Shown here piece by piece: positions 54,502 through 62,407 of a DNA stretch of 64,000 nucleotides. The notes under the pieces were generated by a model. The model had not been told where the DNA came from. It saw only the letters and a program-made list of their open reading frames with translations, and ran no database searches. The first letter of the stretch is position 1; every line of letters begins with the position of its first letter. This DNA is from Taklimakanibacter deserti (GTDB taxonomy: Bacteria; Pseudomonadota; Alphaproteobacteria; Rhizobiales; Aestuariivirgaceae). Location: positions 248,001 through 312,000 of the forward strand of contig QORU01000010.1 in assembly GCA_003574785.1 (NCBI GenBank), in the 5' to 3' direction. Made by a program: the position numbers and the translations under genes.

Positions 54502-55130
54502 TGATCCTCGTCGGTCAATTCGACTCACCTTTCGTGCGCCGGGTGGCGGTGACGCTGCATCACTATCATTTGCGCTTCGAGCGCAACCGGCTGTCGGCCT
54601 TCCATCCCGGCATGGTCGAGATCAATCCCTTGATGCGGGTGCCGTCGCTCATCATCGACGGCGACGAGACGCTCTATGACAGCAACGCCATCATCGACTA
54701 TCTCGACGAGCTGGCCGGCCCGCAAAAGGCCCTGATCCCGAGGTCGGGCGATGAGCGCCGGCGCGTGCTGCAGGTCCTGGCGCTGGCGACGGGCGCCATG
54801 GATAAGGCAATCGCCGTCGTCTATGAACGCCGCTTCCATTCCGCCCACACCATCGCCCATGAATGGACGGTGCGCTGCATGGCGCAGCTCTCCGGCGCTC
54901 TTGTTCATCTCGACGCCCATGCCGGCGATCCCTGGTATTTCGGCCGGAAATTCACCCAGGCCGACATCACGTTGGGCTGCCTCGCCGGCTATCTGAATTT
55001 GCGCCTGACGGAAGCCTTCCCGCCGGGCCTCTATCCCAATCTCGAGCGCCTGAACGAACGCTGCGAAGCGCTCGATGCCTTCATCGAGACGCGGCCTGCT
55101 CCCGATGAATTCATGCCGGCGAAGCCTTAA
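54501..55130 (+). CDS. Glutathione S-transferase family protein
   Basis: This 209-residue protein has an N-terminal GST domain (LVGQFDSPFVRRVAVTLHHY, NPLMRVPSLIIDGDE, LYDSNAIIDYLDE) and an all-helical C-terminal domain with FTQADITLGCLAGYL. The Ser of DSPF is the likely GSH-activating residue. The substrate is unknown. It is joined to hicB by TGATG and converges with another GST gene, stops six bases apart. Confidence 0.87.
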   Translation: MILVGQFDSPFVRRVAVTLHHYHLRFERNRLSAFHPGMVEINPLMRVPSLIIDGDETLYDSNAIIDYLDELAGPQKALIPRSGDERRRVLQVLALATGAMDKAIAVVYERRFHSAHTIAHEWTVRCMAQLSGALVHLDAHAGDPWYFGRKFTQADITLGCLAGYLNLRLTEAFPPGLYPNLERLNERCEALDAFIETRPAPDEFMPAKP

Positions 55131-55136
55131 GCTCGA

Positions 55137-55766
55137 TCAGGCCTGCGGGATCTCGGCCTTGGCATCGGGCACCTTGTAGCCCTTGATCACCGCCGGTCGG
55201 GCGACGAGGGCGCGGTACCAGCGTCGGACATTGGGATATTTCCCAAGGTCGATCCGCTGCCATTCGAAGCGGGCGATCCACGGGAAGGTTGCGATATCGA
55301 CGATGGAATAATCGCCGCACATGAAGTCCTGGGTCTCGAGCAGCCGGTCGAGCACGCCGTAAAGGCGGTTCGCTTCCGTCTCGAACCAGGCATCGGCGAA
55401 GGGCGCCTTGCCGGCATTGAAGTGCAGGAAATAATGCGCGCGGCCGAGGAACGGACCCACGGCCGACATCTGCCACATCAGCCATTCATGGATGCGGATG
55501 CGCGCCTTGGCTTCGCTCGGATAGAGCTTTCCGGTCTTGTCGCCGAGATACATGAGGATGGCACCCGACTCGAAGATGCTCTGATCGTTGTCGCGATCGA
55601 TGATGGCGGGGATCTTGTTGTTGGGCGAGATCTTGAGGAAAGGGGCCGCGAACTGCTCGTCCTTGCCGATATTGATCGGATGCGTCGTGTAGGGAAGCCC
55701 CATCTCTTCGAGCGCAATCGATATCTTGCGGCCGTTGGGCGTGCTCCAGGTATAGAGATCGATCAT
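55137..55766 (-). CDS. Nu-class GST, YfcG/Ure2p-like disulfide reductase
   Basis: The 209-residue protein has MIDLYTWSTPNGRKISIALE, then ISPNNKIPAI, ESGAILMYL and CGDYSIVDIATFPWI. The TPNGRK motif is the YfcG type, in which Thr and Asn bind GSH and the enzyme reduces disulfides. It overlaps the PhnD-like gene by four bases (ATGA) and is the third gene of the XRE operon. Confidence 0.9.
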   Translation of the reverse strand: MIDLYTWSTPNGRKISIALEEMGLPYTTHPINIGKDEQFAAPFLKISPNNKIPAIIDRDNDQSIFESGAILMYLGDKTGKLYPSEAKARIRIHEWLMWQMSAVGPFLGRAHYFLHFNAGKAPFADAWFETEANRLYGVLDRLLETQDFMCGDYSIVDIATFPWIARFEWQRIDLGKYPNVRRWYRALVARPAVIKGYKVPDAKAEIPQA

Positions 55767-56533
55767 GAGAGCTTCAGGCCTCCCGCTTTTTCCATCTGCC
55801 GTTCGAGTTCCAGAATAAGGTCATAAGCGCCCTCGGCAAGGATCGAATGGCGATCGAGGAAAAGCGCCTCTCGCGCTGGGGCAAGTTCGGGATCGGCAAA
55901 AGCCCTGGCGAGCGCAAGGCGCAAGCGCACCGGATCGCGTCCTGCTGCGGTCACGAAGGGAAGTCCCGGCACCATCGGCGAGCGGGCGATCTCGACGAGG
56001 CCCTCGAGATAGTCCGGACGATAGCGTCGCGCCAGCGCAACGCAGACGGAATCGATGGCGCAGATGTCGGCTTTACCATCGCGCACCGCGATCATCGAGC
56101 CGACATGGCCGCCGGTTTCGACCACGTGCGAGAAGAAGCGGCCGTTCTCGGCATGGCGCGCGAAGACGAGCTTCAGCGCCAGCATGCCCGACATGGAATC
56201 GGGATTGTTCACGGCGGCACGGCTGGCGCGAAATTGGGCGAGCGGGCGCCGCTCGCGGGCGAAGACGAAGCTCGAATACTGCGCGCCCGCGCAGCCGGGC
56301 GCGGCATAATGCGGGGTCGCGACATAGGAGAGCCGCCCGCGGAATTCATGGGTGAAGGGATAGCCGCAGGTCTGGCTGAAGACGAGGTCGGGCCGGCGCC
56401 AGAGCGCGAAATAGTCCGGATTGCGGTCGAGCCTCGGGCTTTCGCCGCCCAGATGCCTGAGAACGCCTTGCGCGAAGGCATCGGTCGCCTCGCCGATCTC
56501 CGGCCAGTCATACATGGGCAGCGAAACGATCAT
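55763..56533 (-). CDS. PhnD/SsuA-like binding-protein domain, no signal peptide
   Basis: This 256-residue protein has the phosphate/phosphonate-binding fold (LPMYDWPEIGEATDAF, FSQTCGYPFTHEF, GGHVGSMIAVRDGKADICAI). Such proteins usually carry a signal peptide and serve an ABC importer; here the start MIVSLPMYDWPE has none and no transporter genes are nearby. It may sense a ligand in the cytoplasm. It overlaps the XRE gene by four bases upstream and the GST by four downstream. Confidence 0.78.
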   Translation of the reverse strand: MIVSLPMYDWPEIGEATDAFAQGVLRHLGGESPRLDRNPDYFALWRRPDLVFSQTCGYPFTHEFRGRLSYVATPHYAAPGCAGAQYSSFVFARERRPLAQFRASRAAVNNPDSMSGMLALKLVFARHAENGRFFSHVVETGGHVGSMIAVRDGKADICAIDSVCVALARRYRPDYLEGLVEIARSPMVPGLPFVTAAGRDPVRLRLALARAFADPELAPAREALFLDRHSILAEGAYDLILELERQMEKAGGLKLS

Positions 56534-57375
56534 CGCACCTCGTCCATCAGCTTGCGGATATAGCGGCTCGTCTCATGCGGCTGGATACGGGCATTGCGGA
56601 TGAGATTGTCGAAGTGATGCGAGAGCTCGCGGATATGCTCGGTCGAGGTGAAGACGAAATACATGTCGCCCACATAGATCGCCGCGCGCAAGGGGCCGAA
56701 CACCGTATAGGGCACCGAGAAGCGCTCGCGATTGTCGAACAGGAACCAGCGATAGGCGGGATAGAGTTCATTGGTGAGCTGTGCCGCCTGTTCAAGCTGA
56801 GCCAGGCGATCGGCCGCCGCGAGGCCGCGCCAGATCCCCTCGCCCCGGGCAAAGCCGTCGAGCCCCTGGACGGCCGAGCAGACCTCGATCTCGTGCTCGC
56901 TGCGCTTGGCATGAATGATGCGGGCACGGGCAATGCCGGCCCAGGCCTTGGCGGCCGTCTCCTCGAGCCTGCCCGTCTCATGGGCGATCACCGCCTCGGT
57001 CTTGACCTGATCGGGCAAGGTCGCGGGCACATAGCGGATCTTGAAGCCCCGCGCTTCCTCATGCCAGCGCAGCAACCGCTCATCGGCAGGGCTCCCGGCA
57101 TCCGGCTCGATGGCGAGTTGCGAAACGATGTCGGCGGCGACCTGATCCTGCTGGGAAAGTCCCAGAAGCCAGTCGATGGACACCGTATGCCGGGCGGCGA
57201 TCCGGGCGATGGTCTCGGTTCTGGGTAATCTTACGTTTACGTCAGATAGAAGTTGTGAAAGCGTGGATCGATCCAGCCCCGCCCGCGTCGCGAACTGTGC
57301 CCGTGACAGGCCAGAGCGCTCGATGAGCGCCAGAAGCCGCTGGCGAAAGATGTCGGAGGTGTCGCGCTTCTGCAT
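56530..57375 (-). CDS. XRE family regulator with C-terminal sensor region
   Basis: The 281-residue protein has an N-terminal helix-turn-helix (FRQRLLALIERSGLSRAQFA, TRAGLDRSTLSQLLSD). Residues about 130-281 form a ligand-like domain without a named family (KAWAGIARARIIHAKRSEHE, FLFDNRERFSVPYTVFGPLR). The first gene of an operon with the PhnD-like and GST genes, it is divergent from the desaturase. A perfect 16-bp palindrome lies in the gap between them. Confidence 0.83.
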   Translation of the reverse strand: MQKRDTSDIFRQRLLALIERSGLSRAQFATRAGLDRSTLSQLLSDVNVRLPRTETIARIAARHTVSIDWLLGLSQQDQVAADIVSQLAIEPDAGSPADERLLRWHEEARGFKIRYVPATLPDQVKTEAVIAHETGRLEETAAKAWAGIARARIIHAKRSEHEIEVCSAVQGLDGFARGEGIWRGLAAADRLAQLEQAAQLTNELYPAYRWFLFDNRERFSVPYTVFGPLRAAIYVGDMYFVFTSTEHIRELSHHFDNLIRNARIQPHETSRYIRKLMDEVR

Positions 57376-57422
57376 TGTTTACAATCGTCACCAAAAGTCG
57401 CGGATGCGTATCAGAATAAACA

Positions 57423-57438
57423 GATTATGCGCATAATC
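57423..57438. promoter_or_regulatory. Perfect 16-bp palindrome, candidate XRE operator
   Basis: GATTATGCGCATAATC reads the same on both strands. It lies 48 bases from the XRE start and 39 from the desaturase start. A TATAAA element at 57465-57470 then stands about seven bases before the desaturase ATG. Confidence 0.65.
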
Positions 57439-57476
57439 GCATAGGCCGTAAAGCCCAATGCAGCTATAAAAAATCC

Positions 57477-58394
57477 ATGGCCCTGCCCCGCGAAATCGAA
57501 ACCGCCAAGCCGCTCAGAATAGAGTGGCCGACGGTGGCGCTGATCGCCCTGATGTATACGCTCCTGGCGCTCCTGATGTGGACCTTCACCCGCCTGCCCT
57601 GGTGGGTCGCGAGCCCCATTGGCGCCTATCTCATCGCCCTTCACGGCTCGCTGCAGCATGAAGCTTTGCATGGCCATCCGACCCGCAACCGGCTCGTCAA
57701 CGAACTCCTGGTGTCGATCAATCCGAGCCTCTGGTTCCCCTATCAGCGCTATCGCAAGCTGCATCTCACCCATCACAATGACGAGCATCTGACCGATCCG
57801 CGCCTCGACCCCGAATCCTATTACCTCCTGCCCGATCGCTGGGCCGGGCTGCCGACGCCTCTGAAACAGCTCTATACGCTCAACAACACGCTCGCCGGGC
57901 GCATGATCATGGGGCCGATCATCGCCTCGATCCGCTTCTGGTCGTCGGAGGCGCTCGCCATGATCAAGGGCGATCGCGACATCATCCGGGCCTGGCTGCT
58001 CCATATGCCGGCCTGTGCCGTCACGCTTCTCTACGCGCTCTGGGTATGCGGCATACCTTTCTGGCAATATGTGCTGTTCCTCGCCTATCCGGGTGTCGCC
58101 CTCATGCTGGTGCGCTCCTTCTGCGAGCACCAGGCGGCCGAGAAGGAAGGCGAGCGCACCATCATCGTCGAGGCCTCGCCCTTCTGGGCGTTGCTGTTCC
58201 TCAACAACAACCTGCATGTCGCCCATCATACCAGGCCGAGGCTGCCCTGGTACGAGTTGCCGGCCTATTACCGCTCGGAACGCGACGCGCTCATCGACAA
58301 GAACAACGGCTACCGCATGAACGGCTATGGCGAGATTTTCCGGCGCTATTTCTTCCGGCCGAAAGAGCCCGTCGCCCATCCCCTCATCAAGTGA
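57477..58394 (+). CDS. Membrane fatty acid desaturase/hydroxylase
   Basis: The 305-residue membrane protein has the three histidine boxes of the di-iron family: HGSLQHEALHGH, KLHLTHHNDEHL and NNLHVAHH. Four or so membrane helices are seen. It uses O2 to desaturate or hydroxylate a lipid or a smaller substrate; the family also contains carotenoid and beta-ketolase relatives. No Shine-Dalgarno is visible before the ATG, and a TATAAA lies just upstream, so the message may be leaderless. The next gene starts 28 bases on. Confidence 0.86.
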   Translation: MALPREIETAKPLRIEWPTVALIALMYTLLALLMWTFTRLPWWVASPIGAYLIALHGSLQHEALHGHPTRNRLVNELLVSINPSLWFPYQRYRKLHLTHHNDEHLTDPRLDPESYYLLPDRWAGLPTPLKQLYTLNNTLAGRMIMGPIIASIRFWSSEALAMIKGDRDIIRAWLLHMPACAVTLLYALWVCGIPFWQYVLFLAYPGVALMLVRSFCEHQAAEKEGERTIIVEASPFWALLFLNNNLHVAHHTRPRLPWYELPAYYRSERDALIDKNNGYRMNGYGEIFRRYFFRPKEPVAHPLIK

Positions 58395-58422
58395 TCACCT
58401 TATTCAGTCCACGGAGAGAACA

Positions 58423-59772
58423 ATGACCACCGCGCATCTACCGAAATCGGCCGCCTATGTCGTCGTCGGCATGGGCATGCATGGCATGTCGACCGCCTGG
58501 CACCTGGCGATGGAACTCGAGAAATCCGGCAAGGGCAAAGGCTCGGACGTGGTGCTCATCGACAAGGTGGGGCCGGGCGCCGGCGCCACCGGCATCGCCT
58601 GCGGCTGCGTGCGCAATCTCTATATGACCTCGCCCATCCACAACATCTTGCGCCATTCGGTCGATGTGTGGGAGTCGGATCCGGTCAATTTCGGCTTCCA
58701 GCAAGTGGGCTATGTGTCGGTCGGCGAAGGCAACCAGCAGGCCGATTACGAGAAGATGCACAAGAGCCAGAATGCCGCCGGCTACAAATCGGACATGTAT
58801 GTCGGCAAGGAAGCGAAGAGCTTTCTCAAGAAGATCTGGCCGGACTTCAATGTCGAGCGCGCCGATGTCGTGCTGCATGAGATTCCCTCGGGCTATGCCG
58901 GCACCCATACCGCGGTCAGGGCGCTCAAGGAGAAATGCGACCAGTGGGGCGTGCGTTCCTTCACCGGCATCTCGGTCGAAGGCTATGACAAGCAGAACGG
59001 CAGCATCACCGGCGTCATCACCTCGGAAGGCACGATCAAGGCCGATGCGGTGGTGATCTGTGCCGGTGCCTGGATCACCAAGCACTGGGACTGGCTCGGC
59101 CTCCCCGACAAGCTCGACATGCGCTATCCCGACGGCGGCGTCGTCAAGGACGCCGACATGTGGACCTACTGGCGTCTGCTCGAAGGCGAGGTGCTGATGA
59201 AGGACGGCGACAAGTATCGCACCGGCGACGACAAGGATCCGCCCGTCCTGCATGTGGAATTGATGAACACGCCGGTCATCACCGAGGACGGCCACCAGTT
59301 CCCCGACCAGCATTTCTATATGTATGTGCGCTATGCCGCCGAGCGCGCCGGGGCGCCTGGCGTCCAGGGCGGCACCATCCCGATCAAGATGGGCCCCAAG
59401 GCGGTGCTCGATCCTTACGGCCACGCCAACGACCTCTATCAGGCGGATCCGTGGTTCAAGGATTATTACATGGCGACGCTCGCCTATCTGTTCGACCGCT
59501 TCAAGAACTATGGCAGCCAGTTCAAGCAGCGGCGCAATGGTGGCATCGGCGCCTTCACACCGGACTCGGTGCCGATCTTCGACTGGGTCGCCGACAACGG
59601 CTACATGATCGCCGACTCCAACCATGGCTACAAGATGATCGGGGTCGGCAAGCTGGTCGCCCGTCACCTCGTCTCGGGCGAGCCGGTGCCCGAATTGGCG
59701 CCCTTCGCCTTCACCCGTTTCGCCCAGGGCAAGACCTTCGGCGACCGCAATTCCAACTGCCCCTGGGTGTAA
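58423..59772 (+). CDS. FAD-dependent oxidoreductase, DAO family
   Basis: This 449-residue protein has an N-terminal FAD-binding motif in a variant form (YVVVGMGMHGMSTAWHLA), GPGAGATGIACGCVRNLY at the flavin-linked region and a C-terminal PDSVPIFDWVADNGYMIADS, which closes the FAD site. This layout matches sarcosine oxidase or glycine oxidase-like enzymes. The substrate is unknown, perhaps an N-methyl amino acid. GGAGAG precedes the ATG. It may share a message with the desaturase. A strong terminator follows. Confidence 0.87.
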   Translation: MTTAHLPKSAAYVVVGMGMHGMSTAWHLAMELEKSGKGKGSDVVLIDKVGPGAGATGIACGCVRNLYMTSPIHNILRHSVDVWESDPVNFGFQQVGYVSVGEGNQQADYEKMHKSQNAAGYKSDMYVGKEAKSFLKKIWPDFNVERADVVLHEIPSGYAGTHTAVRALKEKCDQWGVRSFTGISVEGYDKQNGSITGVITSEGTIKADAVVICAGAWITKHWDWLGLPDKLDMRYPDGGVVKDADMWTYWRLLEGEVLMKDGDKYRTGDDKDPPVLHVELMNTPVITEDGHQFPDQHFYMYVRYAAERAGAPGVQGGTIPIKMGPKAVLDPYGHANDLYQADPWFKDYYMATLAYLFDRFKNYGSQFKQRRNGGIGAFTPDSVPIFDWVADNGYMIADSNHGYKMIGVGKLVARHLVSGEPVPELAPFAFTRFAQGKTFGDRNSNCPWV

Positions 59773-59805
59773 TCACCCGTTCACGCCTGCGACCGAAGTG
59801 CCGAA

Positions 59806-59840
59806 AGCAGGGTGGATAGTCTCCACCCTGCTGTTTTTTT
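59806..59840 (+). terminator. Rho-independent terminator of the FAD oxidoreductase
   Basis: AGCAGGGTGGA and TCCACCCTGCT form a perfect 11-bp stem around a 5-base loop, followed by GTTTTTTT. Confidence 0.93.
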
Positions 59841-59963
59841 GCCTGATTTCCCTGCTTTTCCAGAGCTGAGTCCGAGGAACGCAAGGCCGGTTCAGGGCCG
59901 GCTTGGAGGGAGGAGGAGCGGATTTAGCCCGCCAAATGGGCGTTTTTCAGCGCGTGCGGCGCA

Positions 59964-59987
59964 AAAACCCTTGAAAATAAGGGTTTT
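59964..59987. repeat. 9-bp inverted repeat upstream of the HU gene
   Basis: AAAACCCTT and AAGGGTTTT are perfect inverted arms around GAAAAT. It includes TTGAAA, a possible -35 for the HU gene, so it could be an operator or the end of an upstream transcript. Confidence 0.45.
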
Positions 59988-60048
59988 CACGAATCAAAGC
60001 ATGCGCTAGGGCTCGCTTTACCGAATTCAGCAAGCAAGGAGCAAATAT

Positions 60049-60351
60049 ATGGCTGATGATAAGGCGGTGAAAGTCGTGACGATTCCCCTGTCGAAAGTGG
60101 CAGCGGAACTCGCCGAGAAGCACGAGATGTCGAAGAAGGCCTCCACGGAATTCCTTGGCGCTTTCGTCGATCTCGTCGTCAAGCACCTGAAGAAGGGCAA
60201 CAAGGTGCGCGTGACCGGCCTCGGCATCCTGCAGGTCCGTCGGCGTCCGGCGCGCATGGGTCGCAACCCCGCCACTGGCGAAGCCATCAAGATCAAGGCG
60301 TCGAAGAAGGTTGCCTTCCGCGCCGCCAAGGAGCTCAAGGAAGCGATCTGA
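60049..60351 (+). CDS. HU family DNA-binding protein
   Basis: The 100-residue protein has the HU/IHF fold: KKASTEFLGAFVDLVVKHLK, then VRVTGLGILQVRRRPARMGR and NPATGEAIKIKASKKVAFRAA. The N-terminus is about ten residues longer than E. coli HU (MADDKAVKVVTIPLSKVAAE). It bends and compacts DNA. AAGGAGC precedes the ATG. A terminator follows at 60378. Confidence 0.93.
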   Translation: MADDKAVKVVTIPLSKVAAELAEKHEMSKKASTEFLGAFVDLVVKHLKKGNKVRVTGLGILQVRRRPARMGRNPATGEAIKIKASKKVAFRAAKELKEAI

Positions 60352-60377
60352 CGTTTCCGTTCCGCTCTGACGTTAAG

Positions 60378-60412
60378 ACGGCCTCGCAATTTGCGGGGCC
60401 GTTTCGCTTTTA
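60378..60412 (+). terminator. Rho-independent terminator of the HU gene
   Basis: ACGGCCTCGC pairs with GCGGGGCCGT (one T-G) around AATTT, followed by TTCGCTTTT. Confidence 0.85.
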
Positions 60413-60499
60413 AGCTGTTGAGTGTCGCTAATGCTTGCTTCGCTCCTTTGAATGATTCTATCATCCTCGCAACTAGAACAAGAACAGACAGGGTGAGGG

Positions 60500-61432
60500 A
60501 TGCTGTTATTGGCCGGCCGACGCCTCGCGTCGATGATCCTGATCATGATCGTGATCTCGCTCCTGTTGTTCCTCGCTTTCGAGGGCGACAAGCTGGCGCT
60601 TGCGGCGCGGGTTCTCGGTCAGTACTCGCCGATGGAAGGCCGCCTGCAGTGGCTCGAGGACAATGGCTACAATCGCCCGCTGCCGGTGCGCTACATCACC
60701 TGGCTGTTCGGCTTCTTCACCGGCGACTGGAACGTTTCCGCCCAGTTCAACCGCCCGGTGCTCGAATTCCTGGCGCCCCGTCTCGCCAATACCGCCATAC
60801 TCGGTCTGTGCGTCTTCGTGATCACGGCGATCATCTCGCTGATCCTCGGCGTACTTGCCGGCATCAATGAAGGCGGACTGCGCGACCGCATCATCTCGAT
60901 CGCCTCCGTCGTCACGACTTCGTTCCCGGAGTTTGCTTCCGGCACCTTCCTCGTCGCCATCTTCGTCTACTGGCTTGACTGGTTCCCGGGCTCATCGTCC
61001 TTCAGCAACGGCTTCAGCGTGAAGGAACTTGTCCTGCCGGTGACCGCGCTCGTGCTATTCAACTTCGGCTACTACACGCGCATGACTCGTGCCTCCATGG
61101 CTGAAGTCATGACCTCGCAATATGTGCGGACCGCCGTTCTCAAGGGTCTTCCGCCCCGGAGCGTGGTGGTGAAGCATGCTCTGCGCAATGCGCTGATTGC
61201 GCCCTTTACCGTCATGATCCTGCAGCTCAATTACCTGCTCTCCGGCATCGTGGTGACGGAGGTGTTCTTCGCCTATGACGGATTTGCCAAGGCCATGTAC
61301 GATGCCGCCCTGTTCGGCGACACCTATGTCGTCTCGGCCTGCGCCATGGTGGCGGTCTTTGTGGCGGTCCTGTCACAGTTTATCTCGGATGTCGGATATA
61401 CGTATCTCAATCCGCGCATTCGCTTCAGTTGA
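60500..61432 (+). CDS. ABC transporter permease, OppB/DppB type
   Basis: This 310-residue inner-membrane protein has six hydrophobic segments and the conserved cytoplasmic loop YTRMTRASMAEVMTSQYVRT with AVLKGLPPRSVVVKHALRNA, the EAA-like coupling helix. The family imports peptides, nickel or opines. GGGTGAGGG precedes the ATG. The usual substrate-binding gene is not found in the window upstream; the preceding gene is HU with its terminator. It could be elsewhere or beyond 64000. Confidence 0.92.
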   Translation: MLLLAGRRLASMILIMIVISLLLFLAFEGDKLALAARVLGQYSPMEGRLQWLEDNGYNRPLPVRYITWLFGFFTGDWNVSAQFNRPVLEFLAPRLANTAILGLCVFVITAIISLILGVLAGINEGGLRDRIISIASVVTTSFPEFASGTFLVAIFVYWLDWFPGSSSFSNGFSVKELVLPVTALVLFNFGYYTRMTRASMAEVMTSQYVRTAVLKGLPPRSVVVKHALRNALIAPFTVMILQLNYLLSGIVVTEVFFAYDGFAKAMYDAALFGDTYVVSACAMVAVFVAVLSQFISDVGYTYLNPRIRFS

Positions 61433-61443
61433 GGACGTGACGC

Positions 61444-62397
61444 ATGAGCGATGTGACAGCACCGGCGAGCGAGATGCCCAAGAGGCCCAGCGGCCTCATG
61501 AGGTTCATCAAAGCGATCGCGCTCCTGCGTGAATCCTATATCGCCATGGTCGGCGCCGTCCTGGTGCTGTTTTGGATCCTCATGGCGCTCGGCGCCGATC
61601 TGATGCCTTTGCGCGATCCCCTGGCACAATCGGCGCCGGACCTTCTGAAGCCGGCCATGTCGCCGGCTCCCGAGGGTGGCCTGTATTGGCTGGGCACCGA
61701 CGACAAGGGGCGCGATATTCTCTCGCGCCTCATCTATGGATCGCGGCTGGTGTTGTTCTGGTCGATCCTGGCCACTGTGGTCGCCTATGCGGTCGGCATG
61801 CTGCTCGGCGTCATGGCCGGCTATCGCGGCGGCTGGTGGGACGAGGTGATCTCCTTCATCGGCAATGTCTTTCTCTCCTTTCCGCCGATGGTGCTGTTCC
61901 TCGTCATCCTGACGAACTTCGGTCCAAATTCCCCAATGGGCCAGTATATCGGCAGTCTCGGCGTCGGCAGTACCGTCGTGTCGGGCATCATCATCATCGT
62001 GGCCATTACTTTCGGCACCGCGCCGCAAGTGGCGCGCATCGTGCGTGGCCTGGTGCTCGACCTCAAGACACGCGACTATATCGCCGCCGCCGAAGTGCGC
62101 GGCGAGACACCGCTCTACATCATGCTGGTCGAGCTCCTGCCCAATGCGCGCGGCCCCCTTATCGTCGATGCCTGCCTGCGCCTCGGCTATGTGATCATCG
62201 CCATCGCCGTGCTGGGCTTCCTGAGCCTCGGCCTGCCGCCGCCCTATCCGGACTGGGGCAAGATGATTGCCGAGGTGCGTGGCTTCGGCGCCATGGCCAG
62301 CAATGCGATGGTCTGGCCCGCCCTGGCCATTTGCTCGCTGGTGCTCGGCCTCAATCTCCTGGCCGACGGCTTGCGCGAAATCTCACTGCGTGACTGA
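61444..62397 (+). CDS. ABC transporter permease, OppC/DppC type
   Basis: The 317-residue partner permease has the N-terminal cytoplasmic tail, a first helix (YIAMVGAVLVLFWILMALGA), the periplasmic-loop sequence HWLGTD-like YWLGTDDKGRDILSRLIYGS and the coupling helix LKTRDYIAAAEVRGETPLYI. It begins 11 bases after the OppB-type gene, in the same operon. Confidence 0.92.
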   Translation: MSDVTAPASEMPKRPSGLMRFIKAIALLRESYIAMVGAVLVLFWILMALGADLMPLRDPLAQSAPDLLKPAMSPAPEGGLYWLGTDDKGRDILSRLIYGSRLVLFWSILATVVAYAVGMLLGVMAGYRGGWWDEVISFIGNVFLSFPPMVLFLVILTNFGPNSPMGQYIGSLGVGSTVVSGIIIIVAITFGTAPQVARIVRGLVLDLKTRDYIAAAEVRGETPLYIMLVELLPNARGPLIVDACLRLGYVIIAIAVLGFLSLGLPPPYPDWGKMIAEVRGFGAMASNAMVWPALAICSLVLGLNLLADGLREISLRD

Positions 62398-62407
62398 GGA
62401 TGAGACC

